This document shows positions 35,969 to 45,139 of a stretch of 64,000 nucleotides of DNA, in pieces. A model generated the notes under the pieces. The model was not told the DNA's origin. It ran no database searches and worked only from the letters and a program-made list of their open reading frames with translations. The stretch is from Pseudomonadota bacterium (GTDB lineage Bacteria > Pseudomonadota > Gammaproteobacteria > Steroidobacterales > Steroidobacteraceae). Location: the NCBI GenBank assembly GCA_021808195.1, contig JAKBCE010000008.1, positions 70,538-134,537 of the forward strand. The letters run 5' to 3'. The position numbers were made by a program, and so were the translations under genes. How positions within the stretch are numbered: the stretch's first letter is position 1; every line of letters begins with the position of its first letter.

Positions 35969-37032
35969 GAGCGCGTGCCGCCCTGCGGGCCCAGATAAAC
36001 CGTCGCCGGCATCCCGAGGCGTAACGCATTGCGCGGATCACGCACGAAAACCCGGATCTCATACACCAGACTGGTGCGCAGATCCGCGGTCTCGACGGTT
36101 TTCGGCGTGAACTCGGCCTCGGAGGAGATGAACCCGACCCAGCCGCTGAAGCGCCGGTGCGGGAAGCCGTCCACCGCGACGGTCGCGCTCATGCCCGGAC
36201 GCACGCGGACCAGGTCCGACTCGGGAATGTAGGCGCGGACCCATTTCGGGTTGGTGATCGCGAGCGTCAACACGGTACGCTGCGGGGAGGCCATATCGCC
36301 CGGCTCAGCCTCGCGGCTGCGCACCACGGCAGCAAGTGGCGCGCGCAGCTGTGCATCGGCGAGTTCCCGACGCAGCAACGCCACCTGGGCCCGATCGGCC
36401 GCGAGCAAAGCGGCGGCCTGCGCAATGTCCTCGCGGCGCGGCCCGAGCAGCGCCAGATGCAACGCTTCGCGCGCAACGCGGGTTCGCGCCGTGGCGACGG
36501 CGGCAGTGGCCTGGGCGTCGGTCACATCCTGACGGCTCACCGCGCGCCCGGCGGAGCGGTGGAACACTCGCAGCACGCGCGCATACTGCACGAGCGCCTG
36601 CTGTTGCTGCGCGCGCGCCAAATCCCAGTTGGCGCGCGCCTGGGCAATTTCCTCTGGCCGGCTGCCGTGCCGCAACCGCTCGAGCACTGCGCGTTCGGCG
36701 GCGGCACGCGCTTCGGCCTGCGCGAGCAGGGGGCGCAACCGGCTGGTGTCGAGCCTCGCCAGGACCTCCCCGCGGTGCACCGGATCGCCCTCCTGGACCG
36801 CTACGCTCTCGATCCGTCCGCTGTCGTTGAAGGCGAGCTCGACCTCGCGCAAATCCACGTTGCCGTAAAGGACGATCGGCTGCGGACCGCTCCGCCGGCC
36901 GACGTACCACCACCCGCCGAGGGCAAACGCGGCGAGCGCGAGCGCGCTCAGCAGCAGCCAGCGCACGGGCCGGCGGCGCGCCAGCGCCTCGGCACCACCG
37001 GCCGACCCAGAGCCCGAAGAGGATTCAGTCAC
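35965..37032 (-). CDS. HlyD-family membrane-fusion protein (YbhG-like)
   Basis: 355 residues. A single N-terminal membrane helix (WLLLSALALAAFALGGWWYV), then the lipoyl half-motif LYGNVDLREVELAFNDSGRI, a long coiled-coil hairpin of about 130 residues rich in Ala/Gln/Arg, and the second lipoyl/barrel half AYIPESDLVRVRPGMSATVA. It links the inner-membrane ABC unit to the outer-membrane factor. The start is a GTG at 37032, chosen for AGGAG seven bases upstream; no ATG fits. It is the first gene of the operon and lies 111 bases from the divergent TetR gene. Confidence 0.9.
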   Translation of the reverse strand: MTESSSGSGSAGGAEALARRRPVRWLLLSALALAAFALGGWWYVGRRSGPQPIVLYGNVDLREVELAFNDSGRIESVAVQEGDPVHRGEVLARLDTSRLRPLLAQAEARAAAERAVLERLRHGSRPEEIAQARANWDLARAQQQQALVQYARVLRVFHRSAGRAVSRQDVTDAQATAAVATARTRVAREALHLALLGPRREDIAQAAALLAADRAQVALLRRELADAQLRAPLAAVVRSREAEPGDMASPQRTVLTLAITNPKWVRAYIPESDLVRVRPGMSATVAVDGFPHRRFSGWVGFISSEAEFTPKTVETADLRTSLVYEIRVFVRDPRNALRLGMPATVYLGPQGGTRS

Positions 37033-37063
37033 GACCGCACTCCTGGATTGGAATGTCAATTTT

Positions 37064-37088
37064 CTATCGCTTGATAGTTTTCTGTCAA
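37064..37088. promoter_or_regulatory. Overlapping inverted repeats between the exporter operon and its TetR regulator
   Basis: CTATC-N4-GATAG at 37064-37077 overlaps TTGATAG-N4-CTGTCAA at 37071-37088 (one mismatch), in the AT-rich centre of the divergent promoter region. TetR repressors bind such dyads next to their own gene. The site is expected to control both directions; this is inferred from position and symmetry. Confidence 0.55.
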
Positions 37089-37143
37089 CTGATACAATTT
37101 TTGGCATTCGTCCAGGCTCCTCCGACGTTGCGCCTTGACCACC

Positions 37144-37863
37144 ATGGATACCGCCCCGCCCCGACGTACCCGCCGCGCACCGGCTGCCCAGAGCCCGCGC
37201 CGCCGCGCCGCGCGCGGCCACTACGCCTGCGGGGAAGACACTCGGCGGCGAATCCTCGAGACTGCCGTCACGCTGTTTGCGCAGCTCGGCTTCCAGGGTG
37301 CCTCGACGCGCGCGATTGCGCAGCGTGCCCGGGTCAGCCTGCCTGCCCTGCAGTACTACTTCGGCGGCAAGGACGGACTGCACCGCGCCTGCATCGAGTA
37401 CGTCACCGAGGATGTGCGGGTCCGGCTCGAGCCGCAGATCGAGCGGACGCGCGCACAGCTGCAAGCCGGTCCGCTCGCACGCGCCGAGCTGCTCGCGCTG
37501 CTGCGCAACCTGCTCGAGCCGCTGCTCGAGGAGCTGGCCACCGACCGCCCCGAGAGTTGGGCGCTGTTCTTCGCCCGCGCTCAGACTGAGCACAATGAGG
37601 CGTTCGCAGCCATGCACCAGCGCATCGGCGGGCGCCTGATCACGCTCATCACCGAGATCGTCACGCGACTGCTCGGGCCGCAGCACGGCGCTGCGGAGGG
37701 ACAGATTCGTGCCGCAGCCATCCTCGGCCAGGCCACGCTGGTGCGCCGCTCGCGTCCACTGCTCTTGAAGACGCTGGGCTGGCCGGATTTCGCCGGGCAA
37801 CGCCTGAGTCTGCTGAAGGATGTTCTGTGGCGCAGCATCGAGGCGAGCCTCGGCGGGCCGTGA
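37144..37863 (+). CDS. TetR-family regulator, CecR-like
   Basis: 239 residues. An Arg/Ala-rich N-terminal extension of about 30 residues precedes the TetR helix-turn-helix: RRRILETAVTLFAQLGFQGA and STRAIAQRARVSLPALQYYF. The C-terminal half contains ESWALFFARAQTEHNEAF, as in the CecR (YbiH) ligand-binding domain. CecR represses ybhGFSR in E. coli, and here the gene is divergent from the equivalent operon. I chose the ATG at 37144; a TTG three codons earlier is possible. Confidence 0.88.
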   Translation: MDTAPPRRTRRAPAAQSPRRRAARGHYACGEDTRRRILETAVTLFAQLGFQGASTRAIAQRARVSLPALQYYFGGKDGLHRACIEYVTEDVRVRLEPQIERTRAQLQAGPLARAELLALLRNLLEPLLEELATDRPESWALFFARAQTEHNEAFAAMHQRIGGRLITLITEIVTRLLGPQHGAAEGQIRAAAILGQATLVRRSRPLLLKTLGWPDFAGQRLSLLKDVLWRSIEASLGGP

Positions 37864-37927
37864 GCCGACACTCGCACGGGGCCGCGGTGCGCGGTACGAT
37901 GCCCCCGCCGCCTGCCTAAGACCCACC

Positions 37928-38764
37928 GTGCCGCACGCGAACGACCCAACCCGACCTTCCAGCGGGGCAAGCCCGCCGACTGAGATACCCGAGACGCTGT
38001 TTCGCGCCGGCGACCCGGACTTCATGACATCGCTTGCGCGGGGGCTTCACGTCATCCGCGCATTTGCCGGTGTCGACCGGCGGTTGACGATCGCCGACGT
38101 GAGCCGCGCCACGGGCCTGACGCGCGCGGTCGTACGACGCTGCCTATACACGCTCTGTGAGCTCGGCTACGCGGCGTGTGACGGGCGAACCTTTCACCTG
38201 CAACCGCGCGTACTGAGCCTCGGCTACGCGTATCTGTCCACCGCGCCGATCGCCATCGCCGCCCAGCCCATTCTGCAGGCGCTGAGCGAACACACCGGCG
38301 AGGCGACCACGGTCGCCGTCCTCGATGAGGGCATGGTCGTTTACGTGGCGCGCGCGGCAACCCCGCGCATCATGTCGGTGACGCTCGGGGTCGGCAGCCG
38401 CCTGCAGACCTACTGCACTGCCCTCGGTCGGGTGCTGCTGGCGAGTCTGCCGCCGGCGCAGGCGGCCGCCGAGCTCGCGCGCACCGAATTCACCGCACAC
38501 ACCCGCTTCACGGTCACCTCGCCCGAGCGACTGCTCGCGATCCTCGCCGAGGTGCGCGCAGAAGGTTTCGCGCTCAACGATCAGGAGCTCGAGATCGGGC
38601 TGCGCTCAATCGCCGTGCCGGTGCGCAACGTCATCGGCGTCACCGTGGCGGCCATGAACGTCAGCGCGCAGGCCTCGCGGCTCTCGCTGCGCGAGCTGAT
38701 CGACACCACACTGCCGGCGCTGCGTGCAGCGGCCGAGCGGCTGGGCGCCCAGCTTCCCCCGTAG
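37928..38764 (+). CDS. IclR-family transcriptional regulator
   Basis: 278 residues. Winged helix SLARGLHVIRAFAGVDRRLT / VSRATGLTRAVVRRCLYTLC, then the IclR effector domain with RLQTYCTALGRVLLASLPPA and FALNDQELEIGLRSIAVPVR. The DPDFMTSLARGL N-terminus is typical of the PcaR/PobR aromatic-degradation subgroup, but no catabolic genes are adjacent. The GTG at 37928 keeps that N-terminal stretch; an ATG at 38024 would truncate it. It may act on distant genes. The rhomboid gene follows after 47 bases. Confidence 0.85.
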   Translation: MPHANDPTRPSSGASPPTEIPETLFRAGDPDFMTSLARGLHVIRAFAGVDRRLTIADVSRATGLTRAVVRRCLYTLCELGYAACDGRTFHLQPRVLSLGYAYLSTAPIAIAAQPILQALSEHTGEATTVAVLDEGMVVYVARAATPRIMSVTLGVGSRLQTYCTALGRVLLASLPPAQAAAELARTEFTAHTRFTVTSPERLLAILAEVRAEGFALNDQELEIGLRSIAVPVRNVIGVTVAAMNVSAQASRLSLRELIDTTLPALRAAAERLGAQLPP

Positions 38765-38799
38765 CGTCGTTTTCGGCGGCAGCGCACGGTCGCCACGCG

Positions 38800-38805
38800 T
38801 ACACT
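38800..38805 (+). promoter_or_regulatory. -10-like box six bases before the rhomboid gene
   Basis: TACACT ends six bases before the ATG at 38812, which has no Shine-Dalgarno sequence; consistent with a leaderless transcript. No -35 hexamer is evident. Confidence 0.3.
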
Positions 38806-38811
38806 GCGCGG

Positions 38812-39414
38812 ATGTTCCGCTCACTCACACCGGCCGTGCTCGGCCTCATCGTCGCGAACGTGGTGATCTTCCTGTTCGAGCAGGTGGCCCCCGGCTCGCT
38901 CATCTTGCGCTTTGCGCTCTGGCCACTCGGGCCGCAATTTCACATCTGGCAGCTGATCACCTACGCCTTTTTGCATGCCACCTGGTGGCACATCTTCGGC
39001 AACATGTTCGGGCTGTTCGTGTTCGCGCCGGCGCTCGAGCAGTACTGGGGCCCGCGGCGCTTCCTGCTCTATTATTTCGTCTGCGTGATTGCCGCGGCGC
39101 TCACCGAGATCGCCGTGCTGCACGCGACCGGCAGCCACGAACCGACGATCGGCGCCTCCGGCGGGGTATTCGGCGTACTGCTCGCCTTCGCCATGCTCTT
39201 CCCGCGCGCTCAGCTGCTGTTGCTGCTGCCGCCGATCCCGATGCCCGCCTGGCTGTTTGTCTCGCTCTACGGGCTCCTTGAGTTGTTCTTCGGCGTCACC
39301 GGCACCGAGCCCGGCATCGGCCACTTCGCCCACCTCGGCGGTATGCTCGGCGGGGCGATCATGATGCTCTATTGGCGTACGCGCGCCGGCAGCGGCGGGT
39401 GGCGACCCCGGTAG
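38812..39414 (+). CDS. Rhomboid-family intramembrane serine protease
   Basis: 200 residues and six membrane helices. The catalytic dyad is visible: GASGGVFGVLLAF with the serine near residue 117, and GHFAHLGGMLGGAI with the histidine near 172. The HATWWHIFGNMFGLFVF segment is the conserved helix-2 region. Rhomboids cleave membrane proteins within the bilayer; the substrate is unknown. It is followed 53 bases later by a Gld-type ABC cluster. Confidence 0.93.
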   Translation: MFRSLTPAVLGLIVANVVIFLFEQVAPGSLILRFALWPLGPQFHIWQLITYAFLHATWWHIFGNMFGLFVFAPALEQYWGPRRFLLYYFVCVIAAALTEIAVLHATGSHEPTIGASGGVFGVLLAFAMLFPRAQLLLLLPPIPMPAWLFVSLYGLLELFFGVTGTEPGIGHFAHLGGMLGGAIMMLYWRTRAGSGGWRPR

Positions 39415-39467
39415 CGGGAACTTTATCCCCCGCGCGTAACTCTATGGCTGCCGGGGAAGGAGGCGCC

Positions 39468-40391
39468 ATGATCAAGACCGAGCATCTGTGCAAGCGCTAC
39501 CCGGCGGTGACGGCCGTCGAGGACGTTACCTTTGAGGTTCGTCCCGGGGAGGTACTCGGCTTCCTCGGCCCGAACGGTGCCGGCAAAACAACCACGATGC
39601 GCATGCTGGCCGGATTTGTCACGCCAACCACGGGCCGGGCGAGCATCTGCGGCCATGACGTCGAGAGCGCGCCGCTCGCGGCGCGCCAGTGCCTCGGCTA
39701 CCTGCCCGAGGGTGCCCCGAGCTACGGCGAGATGCGCGTCGCGGCCTTTCTCGAATTCATCGCCGAGCTGCGCCGTCTCGAGCCGACCCGCAAACGTGTG
39801 CGCCTCGAGTACGTCACCGAGCGACTGCAGCTCGCGAGCGTTCTCGAGCGGCCGATCGAAACGCTCTCCAAGGGCTTCCGACGGCGCGTCGGCCTGGCGC
39901 AGGCGATCATCCACGATCCACCGGTGCTGATTCTCGATGAGCCGACCGACGGGCTCGATCCGAACCAGAAGCACGAGGTCCGTACGCTGATCGAGGAGAT
40001 GGCGCGGGAGAAAATCATCGTCATCTCGACGCACATCCTCGAAGAGGTCGCCGCGGTGTGCACGCGCGCGATCATCATCGCCCGCGGCCGCATCGTCGCG
40101 GACGACACGCCGCTGCAGCTTGCCACCCGCTCGCGCTATCACAACGCAGTCTCCCTGCAGCTCGCACACACCGAGCAACTGGCGGCCGCCCGGGCGGCGC
40201 TCGCGGCGCTGCCGAGCGTCGCCACCGTCGAGGTGAGCGAGCGCGAAGCGCGCCTGACTGCACTGCCGCGCGCCGGGGAGCTCATTCTGCAGGACGTCGC
40301 CTCGCTCGCGACGAGCCAGGGACTGCAGCTGAAGGAGCTGCACCTGGAGTCCGGGCGGCTCGACGAAGTGTTTCGCACCATCACCGCCTGA
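39468..40391 (+). CDS. ABC transporter ATP-binding protein, GldA-like
   Basis: 307 residues. Walker A GPNGAGKTTTMRM (about 38-50), signature LSKGFRRRVGLAQA, Walker B VLILDEPTDGLDPN and H-loop VISTHILEEV. The C-terminal 80 residues form the extension typical of ABC-2 ATPases. GAAGGAGG six bases before the ATG at 39468 fixes the start. First gene of a four-gene Gld-type operon. In Bacteroidetes GldA/F/G support gliding; in proteobacteria the homologous cluster has no settled role. Confidence 0.92.
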   Translation: MIKTEHLCKRYPAVTAVEDVTFEVRPGEVLGFLGPNGAGKTTTMRMLAGFVTPTTGRASICGHDVESAPLAARQCLGYLPEGAPSYGEMRVAAFLEFIAELRRLEPTRKRVRLEYVTERLQLASVLERPIETLSKGFRRRVGLAQAIIHDPPVLILDEPTDGLDPNQKHEVRTLIEEMAREKIIVISTHILEEVAAVCTRAIIIARGRIVADDTPLQLATRSRYHNAVSLQLAHTEQLAAARAALAALPSVATVEVSEREARLTALPRAGELILQDVASLATSQGLQLKELHLESGRLDEVFRTITA

Positions 40392-40411
40392 GAACACATC
40401 CGGGAGGATTC

Positions 40412-41146
40412 ATGCGCAACGTGGCACTGATCCTGCGCCGCGAGCTCGCGAGTTATTTCGCGACGCCGCTCGCCTATGTATTCATCTTCATCTTCCTGGT
40501 GCTCGCCAATGCCTTCACGTTCTACGTGGGGGATTTCTACCAGCGCGGCCAGGCGGATCTGCGGCCGTTCTTTCTGTTCCATCCGTGGTTGTACCTGTTT
40601 CTGATTCCGGCGCTCACCATGAAGCTGTGGGCCGAGGAGCGCAAATCCGGCAGCATCGAGCTGCTGATGACCCTGCCGGTGAAGGTCTGGGAAGCGGTTT
40701 TCGGCAAGTTCCTCGCCGCCTGGCTCTTTACCGGCCTCGCCCTTGCGCTCACGTTCCCGATCTGGATCACCGTCAATTATCTCGGCAGCCCTGACAACGG
40801 CGTCATCCTCGCCTCCTATCTCGGCAGTCTGCTGCTCGCTGGCGGCTTTCTCGCCATCGGCTCGTGCATGTCGGCGCTGACACGCAACCAAGTGGTGGCA
40901 TTCATCCTCGGGGTTGCCGCATGTTTCGTGCTGCTGCTTGCCGGTTATCCTCTGGTGCTCGATGCCTTCCGCGGCTGGGCGCCGGTCACACTGATCGAGG
41001 CGGTCGCCTCGCTGTCGCTGCTGACGCATTTTCAGTCGATCACCCGCGGTGTGCTCGAGGCACGTGACGTGTTGTATTTCGCCATGCTGATCGGCTTTTT
41101 CCTGTTTGCGACTACCGTCGCGATCGAACTGCGCAAGGCGGACTAG
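40412..41146 (+). CDS. ABC-2 permease, GldF-like
   Basis: 244 residues with six membrane helices. Starts MRNVALILRRELASYFATPL, with GGGAGG seven bases upstream, and contains the ABC2 motif WAEERKSGSIELLMTLPVKV. It is the membrane partner of the preceding ATPase. The start codon lies 20 bases after the ATPase stop, and GldG follows nine bases after its own stop. Confidence 0.92.
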   Translation: MRNVALILRRELASYFATPLAYVFIFIFLVLANAFTFYVGDFYQRGQADLRPFFLFHPWLYLFLIPALTMKLWAEERKSGSIELLMTLPVKVWEAVFGKFLAAWLFTGLALALTFPIWITVNYLGSPDNGVILASYLGSLLLAGGFLAIGSCMSALTRNQVVAFILGVAACFVLLLAGYPLVLDAFRGWAPVTLIEAVASLSLLTHFQSITRGVLEARDVLYFAMLIGFFLFATTVAIELRKAD

Positions 41147-41155
41147 GAGCGCGTC

Positions 41156-43030
41156 ATGCTGAAACGCTCGACTATCGGCTGGGGCTCGGTGGGCGCGCTC
41201 GCGCTGCTACTCATCGGCCTGACCATCATCTTCAACACGGTGCTCGCGGGCTGGCAGATCGACCTTACCCAGCACCATCTGTATACGCTCTCGAAGGGCA
41301 CACGACGTATCCTGAAGGGCATCCCGGAGCCGATCGATCTGTATTTCTTTTACTCACGCCGGGCCGCCGACAACGTTCCGCAGCTACGCGCCTACGGCGA
41401 TCACGTCGAGAATTTCCTGCGCGAGATCGCCAACGACGCCGACGGCAAAATCCGCCTGCACATCATCGATCCGCGCCCCTTCTCGGTGGAGGAGGACCGC
41501 GCCGCCGAGCTCGGCGTCACCGGCGCACCGCTGAACGCAGCCGGCAGCAAGTTCTATTTCGGGCTTGCCGGCACGAACTCCACCAATGGTCATCAGACCA
41601 TTGCGTTCTTCAACCCGCAGAAGCAGCGCTTCCTCGAGTACGACGTCGCGAAGCTGATCTACCGCCTCGCCCATCCGCAAAAGCCGCTCGTCGAGTGGTA
41701 CTCGAGCCTGCCCATGAGCGGTGGGTTCAACCCGCAGAGCGGCCAGATGCGCCAGCCCTGGCTCGTGTACCGACAGGCCTCCCAGCTCTATAACCTGCAG
41801 ACGCTCGCGCCCGGGAGTGCGGTGATTCCGAAGGACACCCGAGTGCTGGTGCTCGCCGATCCGACCCACGTCCCGGCGGCCACGCGGTTCGCCATCGATC
41901 AGTACGCGCTCGCCGGCGGGCACATCATCGCATTCGTCGATCCGCTGGCCGAGGCCGCCAGCACCCCGGGCGCGCCCCCGGCGAGCCCCGGCGAGGGCAT
42001 GGCGAAGTTGCTCGCCTCCTGGGGCGTACGCTTCAATCCCGCACAAGTGATCGCCGACCGCTCCCTGGCCCTCAACGTGGCCGCCGCCGACGGCGCCCCA
42101 ACGCTCGACCCGGTGATCATCGGACTCGGCCGCGCCGAGATGTCCCAGCACGACGTGATCACCGCCGGCCTGTCGAACATCAACCTCGATACCGCCGGAT
42201 ACCTCCAGCCCATCGCGGCGGCCGGCACCACCTTCAAGCCGCTGCTCTGGAGCAACACCGATGCCGGACCGGTCGCGACCGAGACGCTCGCCGGCGCCTT
42301 CAATCCGGCCAGTCTGCTGCAGGGATTCAAGCCCACCGGCAAGCGTTACACCCTCGGCGCTCGCGTCACCGGCAAGGTGAACAGCGCCTTCCCGGACGGG
42401 CCGCCCGCAGGGGTGAAGTTGCCCGTCGGCACCCCACTGCTCAAGCGCGCGCTCAAACCGCTGCATCTGCTCGTGTTCGCCGATTCGGACATGCTGGCCG
42501 ACTTTCTCTGGGTGCACCATCTCGATCTGTTCGGTCAGAGTCTGCCCGAGGCCTGGGCAAGCAACGGCGATCTGGTGCTGAATGCGCTCGATAATCTCGC
42601 CGGCAGCGACGATCTGATCAGCGTGCGCGCCAAGGCGGGCTTCACGCGGCCCTTCACGCGGGTTGCGGCGCTACGGCATGCCGCCGAAGCACGCTATCGG
42701 GCCCAGCAGCAGCGGCTGCAGCAGGAGCTGCGGCAGACCGAACAGCAGTTGACGCTGCTGCAGACCCGGCGCAACAACAAGTCCACCCTCATTCTCACCC
42801 CCGCGCAGCAGCGCGAGATCCAGCACTTCGAGGCCGAGCGGCTCTCCATCCGCAAGCGGCTGCGCGCCGTGCAGGCGGGCCTGGTCCGCAGCATCGATGC
42901 GCTCGGCACGGAATTGAAGGTCATCAACATCATCCTCATGCCGGCGGTGTTCGCGCTCGCAGCGCTCGCCGGCGCGGCGTTGCGCCGCCGTCGGCGCGAC
43001 GCATCGCGAGGCAGCCGGGAGCAGTCATGA
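41156..43030 (+). CDS. GldG-family ABC transporter auxiliary protein
   Basis: 624 residues. An N-terminal membrane helix (VGALALLLIGLTIIFNTVLA), a periplasmic region beginning DLTQHHLYTLSKGTRRILKG, a strand/helix domain with KDTRVLVLADPTHVPAATRF and IDQYALAGGHIIAFVDPLAE, a coiled coil near 505-570, and a C-terminal helix followed by Arg-rich residues. This matches GldG/IFT52-like subunits. It is thought to act with the ATPase and permease on the periplasmic side. Its stop overlaps the next start by four bases. Confidence 0.88.
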   Translation: MLKRSTIGWGSVGALALLLIGLTIIFNTVLAGWQIDLTQHHLYTLSKGTRRILKGIPEPIDLYFFYSRRAADNVPQLRAYGDHVENFLREIANDADGKIRLHIIDPRPFSVEEDRAAELGVTGAPLNAAGSKFYFGLAGTNSTNGHQTIAFFNPQKQRFLEYDVAKLIYRLAHPQKPLVEWYSSLPMSGGFNPQSGQMRQPWLVYRQASQLYNLQTLAPGSAVIPKDTRVLVLADPTHVPAATRFAIDQYALAGGHIIAFVDPLAEAASTPGAPPASPGEGMAKLLASWGVRFNPAQVIADRSLALNVAAADGAPTLDPVIIGLGRAEMSQHDVITAGLSNINLDTAGYLQPIAAAGTTFKPLLWSNTDAGPVATETLAGAFNPASLLQGFKPTGKRYTLGARVTGKVNSAFPDGPPAGVKLPVGTPLLKRALKPLHLLVFADSDMLADFLWVHHLDLFGQSLPEAWASNGDLVLNALDNLAGSDDLISVRAKAGFTRPFTRVAALRHAAEARYRAQQQRLQQELRQTEQQLTLLQTRRNNKSTLILTPAQQREIQHFEAERLSIRKRLRAVQAGLVRSIDALGTELKVINIILMPAVFALAALAGAALRRRRRDASRGSREQS

Positions 43031-44064
43031 ACCAACGCCAGCTCGGAATCCTCTTCGCCGCGAGCCTCACCGTGCTGGTGATTGCGGTGTGGGTCGCGCA
43101 TCGGGCGCAGCGCGGCAGCGCCTCGATCGCCGGCACGACCGTGTTGCCCGGGCTCAGCGCGCAGCTCAACGCCGTCACCGAGGTGCGCATCCGCGGCGCC
43201 GGCGGCAAGCAGGTGACCCTCAGCAAGGGCGCCAAGCACTGGATGGTGCGCGAACGCGACTACCCGGCGGACTCCGGCAAACTGCGCAAACTGCTGATCG
43301 ATCTCGGCAACCTCAAGGCGATGGCGCGCAAGACGCGCCTGGCAAGCAACTACCCGGTGCTCGGCGTGCAGGCCGTGACCGCCGCCGGCGCCAGCGGCGT
43401 GCGCATCGACGTGCGCAGTCCTCAGCACACCTGGTCATTGATCGTCGGCCACACCAGTGGCGGCAGCGGCGTGTACGTCCGTCGGGTTGGTCATCGCCAG
43501 AGCCTGCTCGCCACACCGCTGGTGATGGCGGAGGCCAAGCCCGCCCAATGGCTCGCACCGATCATCGTCGATGTGCGGCAACAGCAGGTGAAAAGCGTCG
43601 CCGAGCGCATCGCGGGCGAGCGGCCTTATCGCCTCGAGCGCACTGCGGCCACGGTGGCGAATTTCAGCGTGCTCGGCGTGCCGCCGGGCCGCAAGCTCGA
43701 GAGCCCGGGAGCCGCCGACCCGGTGGCGAGTGCGCTGGCAAATCTCACCCTGAGCGACGTGCGCAAGGCGGTACCGACGCCCAAGGGCATTCGCCTCTCG
43801 ATGGCCGAATTCAAGACCTTTGACGGCCTGGCCGTCAGCGTAAGCGGCTATCGCGCCGCCGCGCACGGCCCGCACTACATCGAAATCAGCGCACAAGGCA
43901 CCGGCAAGCAGGCCGCCGCCGAGGCGGCGCGCATCAATGCCCGCGTCGAGGGCTGGCAGTACCGCCTGCCCGCCTACAGCTACCAGCAGATTTTCCAGAA
44001 GCTCTCTGCACTGCTGCAACCGCTGCCGACGCACCGCACGGCGCGGCACAAGCCAGCCGCCTGA
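43027..44064 (+). CDS. DUF4340 domain-containing protein
   Basis: 345 residues. A membrane anchor (RQLGILFAASLTVLVIAVWV) is followed by a periplasmic domain with the DUF4340 pattern: LSKGAKHWMVRERDYPADSG, LIDLGNLKAMARKTRLASNY and SVAERIAGERPYRLER. DUF4340 genes are routinely found after gldG homologues, so it is presumably a fourth component of the same transporter. The function is unknown. ATGA overlap with gldG. Confidence 0.85.
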   Translation: MNQRQLGILFAASLTVLVIAVWVAHRAQRGSASIAGTTVLPGLSAQLNAVTEVRIRGAGGKQVTLSKGAKHWMVRERDYPADSGKLRKLLIDLGNLKAMARKTRLASNYPVLGVQAVTAAGASGVRIDVRSPQHTWSLIVGHTSGGSGVYVRRVGHRQSLLATPLVMAEAKPAQWLAPIIVDVRQQQVKSVAERIAGERPYRLERTAATVANFSVLGVPPGRKLESPGAADPVASALANLTLSDVRKAVPTPKGIRLSMAEFKTFDGLAVSVSGYRAAAHGPHYIEISAQGTGKQAAAEAARINARVEGWQYRLPAYSYQQIFQKLSALLQPLPTHRTARHKPAA

Positions 44065-44071
44065 GGGTGGC

Positions 44072-45139
44072 TCAGCGCGCGCTCGCGAGCAGCAACAGCG
44101 TCACGGTCGCGAGCAGCGTCGTCGGCAACCAGGCGAGGATCACCGGGTCGAGGTGAAAGACGATGGTGCCGCTCTCGATCAGCCGCTGCAGCAGAAAGAA
44201 GATCAGGCTGATGGCGAGCCCGAGGGTGGTCCGTGCGCCGGCCCCTGCCGAGCGCATCGAGCCCAGCACGAACGGTATCGCCAGCAGCACCGAGAACACG
44301 ATCGCCACGGTGCGCGCGATGCGCGACCAGAACGCGAACACGTACTGGCCCGCGTCGATGGAGTTGGCGCGCAGATAGCCGATCAGCTGCCAGAGCGAGC
44401 CCAGGGTCATCTGCTCCGGATCCTGCACGGCGAAGCCGAGGAAACTGGCTGAAACGTTCGAGTGCAGCACCTTTCGCCCGCTCGGACGCACGGTGACCCG
44501 ATCGCCGGTGAAGTGCGAAGCGGTGTAGTCATCGAGCAGCCAGCGATGGTGCCCCGCGGCCGTGGCGCGGGTCGCATGGCCGATGGCGAGCAGCTGATGG
44601 CTCGGGGAGAGCTCGAACACCTCCATGCCGCCGAATTGCCGCGAACTCGACTGGCGCGCGACGTTGAGGATCAAATCCCCATCGCGCACCCAGGCGCCGG
44701 TACCGCCGCCGAAACTGATGCTGTTGTACTGGTGAAAGACGCGCTCCTGACTGGCCGCCTCCTGCAGCTGCGGCGCGACGAACTCCCCGACCACCGCCTC
44801 GACGACGATCAGGATCAGCGCTGCAATCAGCGCCGCCCCCGCCAGCCGCGCCACCGACATACCGGTGGCGCGGATCACGGTGATCTCGCTGCCGCGCGCC
44901 AATGCCCCGAGCCCGATCAACGAGCCGATCATCGCGGTAATCGGCAGCAGCTGATAGGCCTGCTGCGGAATGTTGAGCACAGTGAACCAGAGCGCATCGG
45001 CGAGGGTGTAGTTTCCGACCCCGATGTCCCCCTGCTGGCTGATGAACGCGAACAGGCCGCCCAGCACCAAAAACACCGCCAGCACGAGCAGCACCGAACT
45101 GAGGATCGCGCGCACGATGTAGCGATCGAGAATGCTCAT
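44072..45139 (-). CDS. lptG: LPS export permease LptG
   Basis: 355 residues. Three membrane helices, a periplasmic jellyroll domain of about 160 residues, then three helices. N-terminal LDRYIVRAILSSVLLVLAVF and GSLIGLGALARGSEITVIRA are LptG hallmarks. It pairs with LptF and LptB2 to extract lipopolysaccharide from the inner membrane. The ATG at 45139 overlaps the lptF stop (ATGA). Convergent with the DUF4340 gene after seven bases. Confidence 0.95.
   Translation of the reverse strand: MSILDRYIVRAILSSVLLVLAVFLVLGGLFAFISQQGDIGVGNYTLADALWFTVLNIPQQAYQLLPITAMIGSLIGLGALARGSEITVIRATGMSVARLAGAALIAALILIVVEAVVGEFVAPQLQEAASQERVFHQYNSISFGGGTGAWVRDGDLILNVARQSSSRQFGGMEVFELSPSHQLLAIGHATRATAAGHHRWLLDDYTASHFTGDRVTVRPSGRKVLHSNVSASFLGFAVQDPEQMTLGSLWQLIGYLRANSIDAGQYVFAFWSRIARTVAIVFSVLLAIPFVLGSMRSAGAGARTTLGLAISLIFFLLQRLIESGTIVFHLDPVILAWLPTTLLATVTLLLLASAR

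Noticed and set aside
37033..38025. Upstream extension of the HlyD frame into the TetR gene
   Set aside because: It runs antisense through the TetR and IclR genes; a GTG with AGGAG at the right distance marks the true start at 37032.
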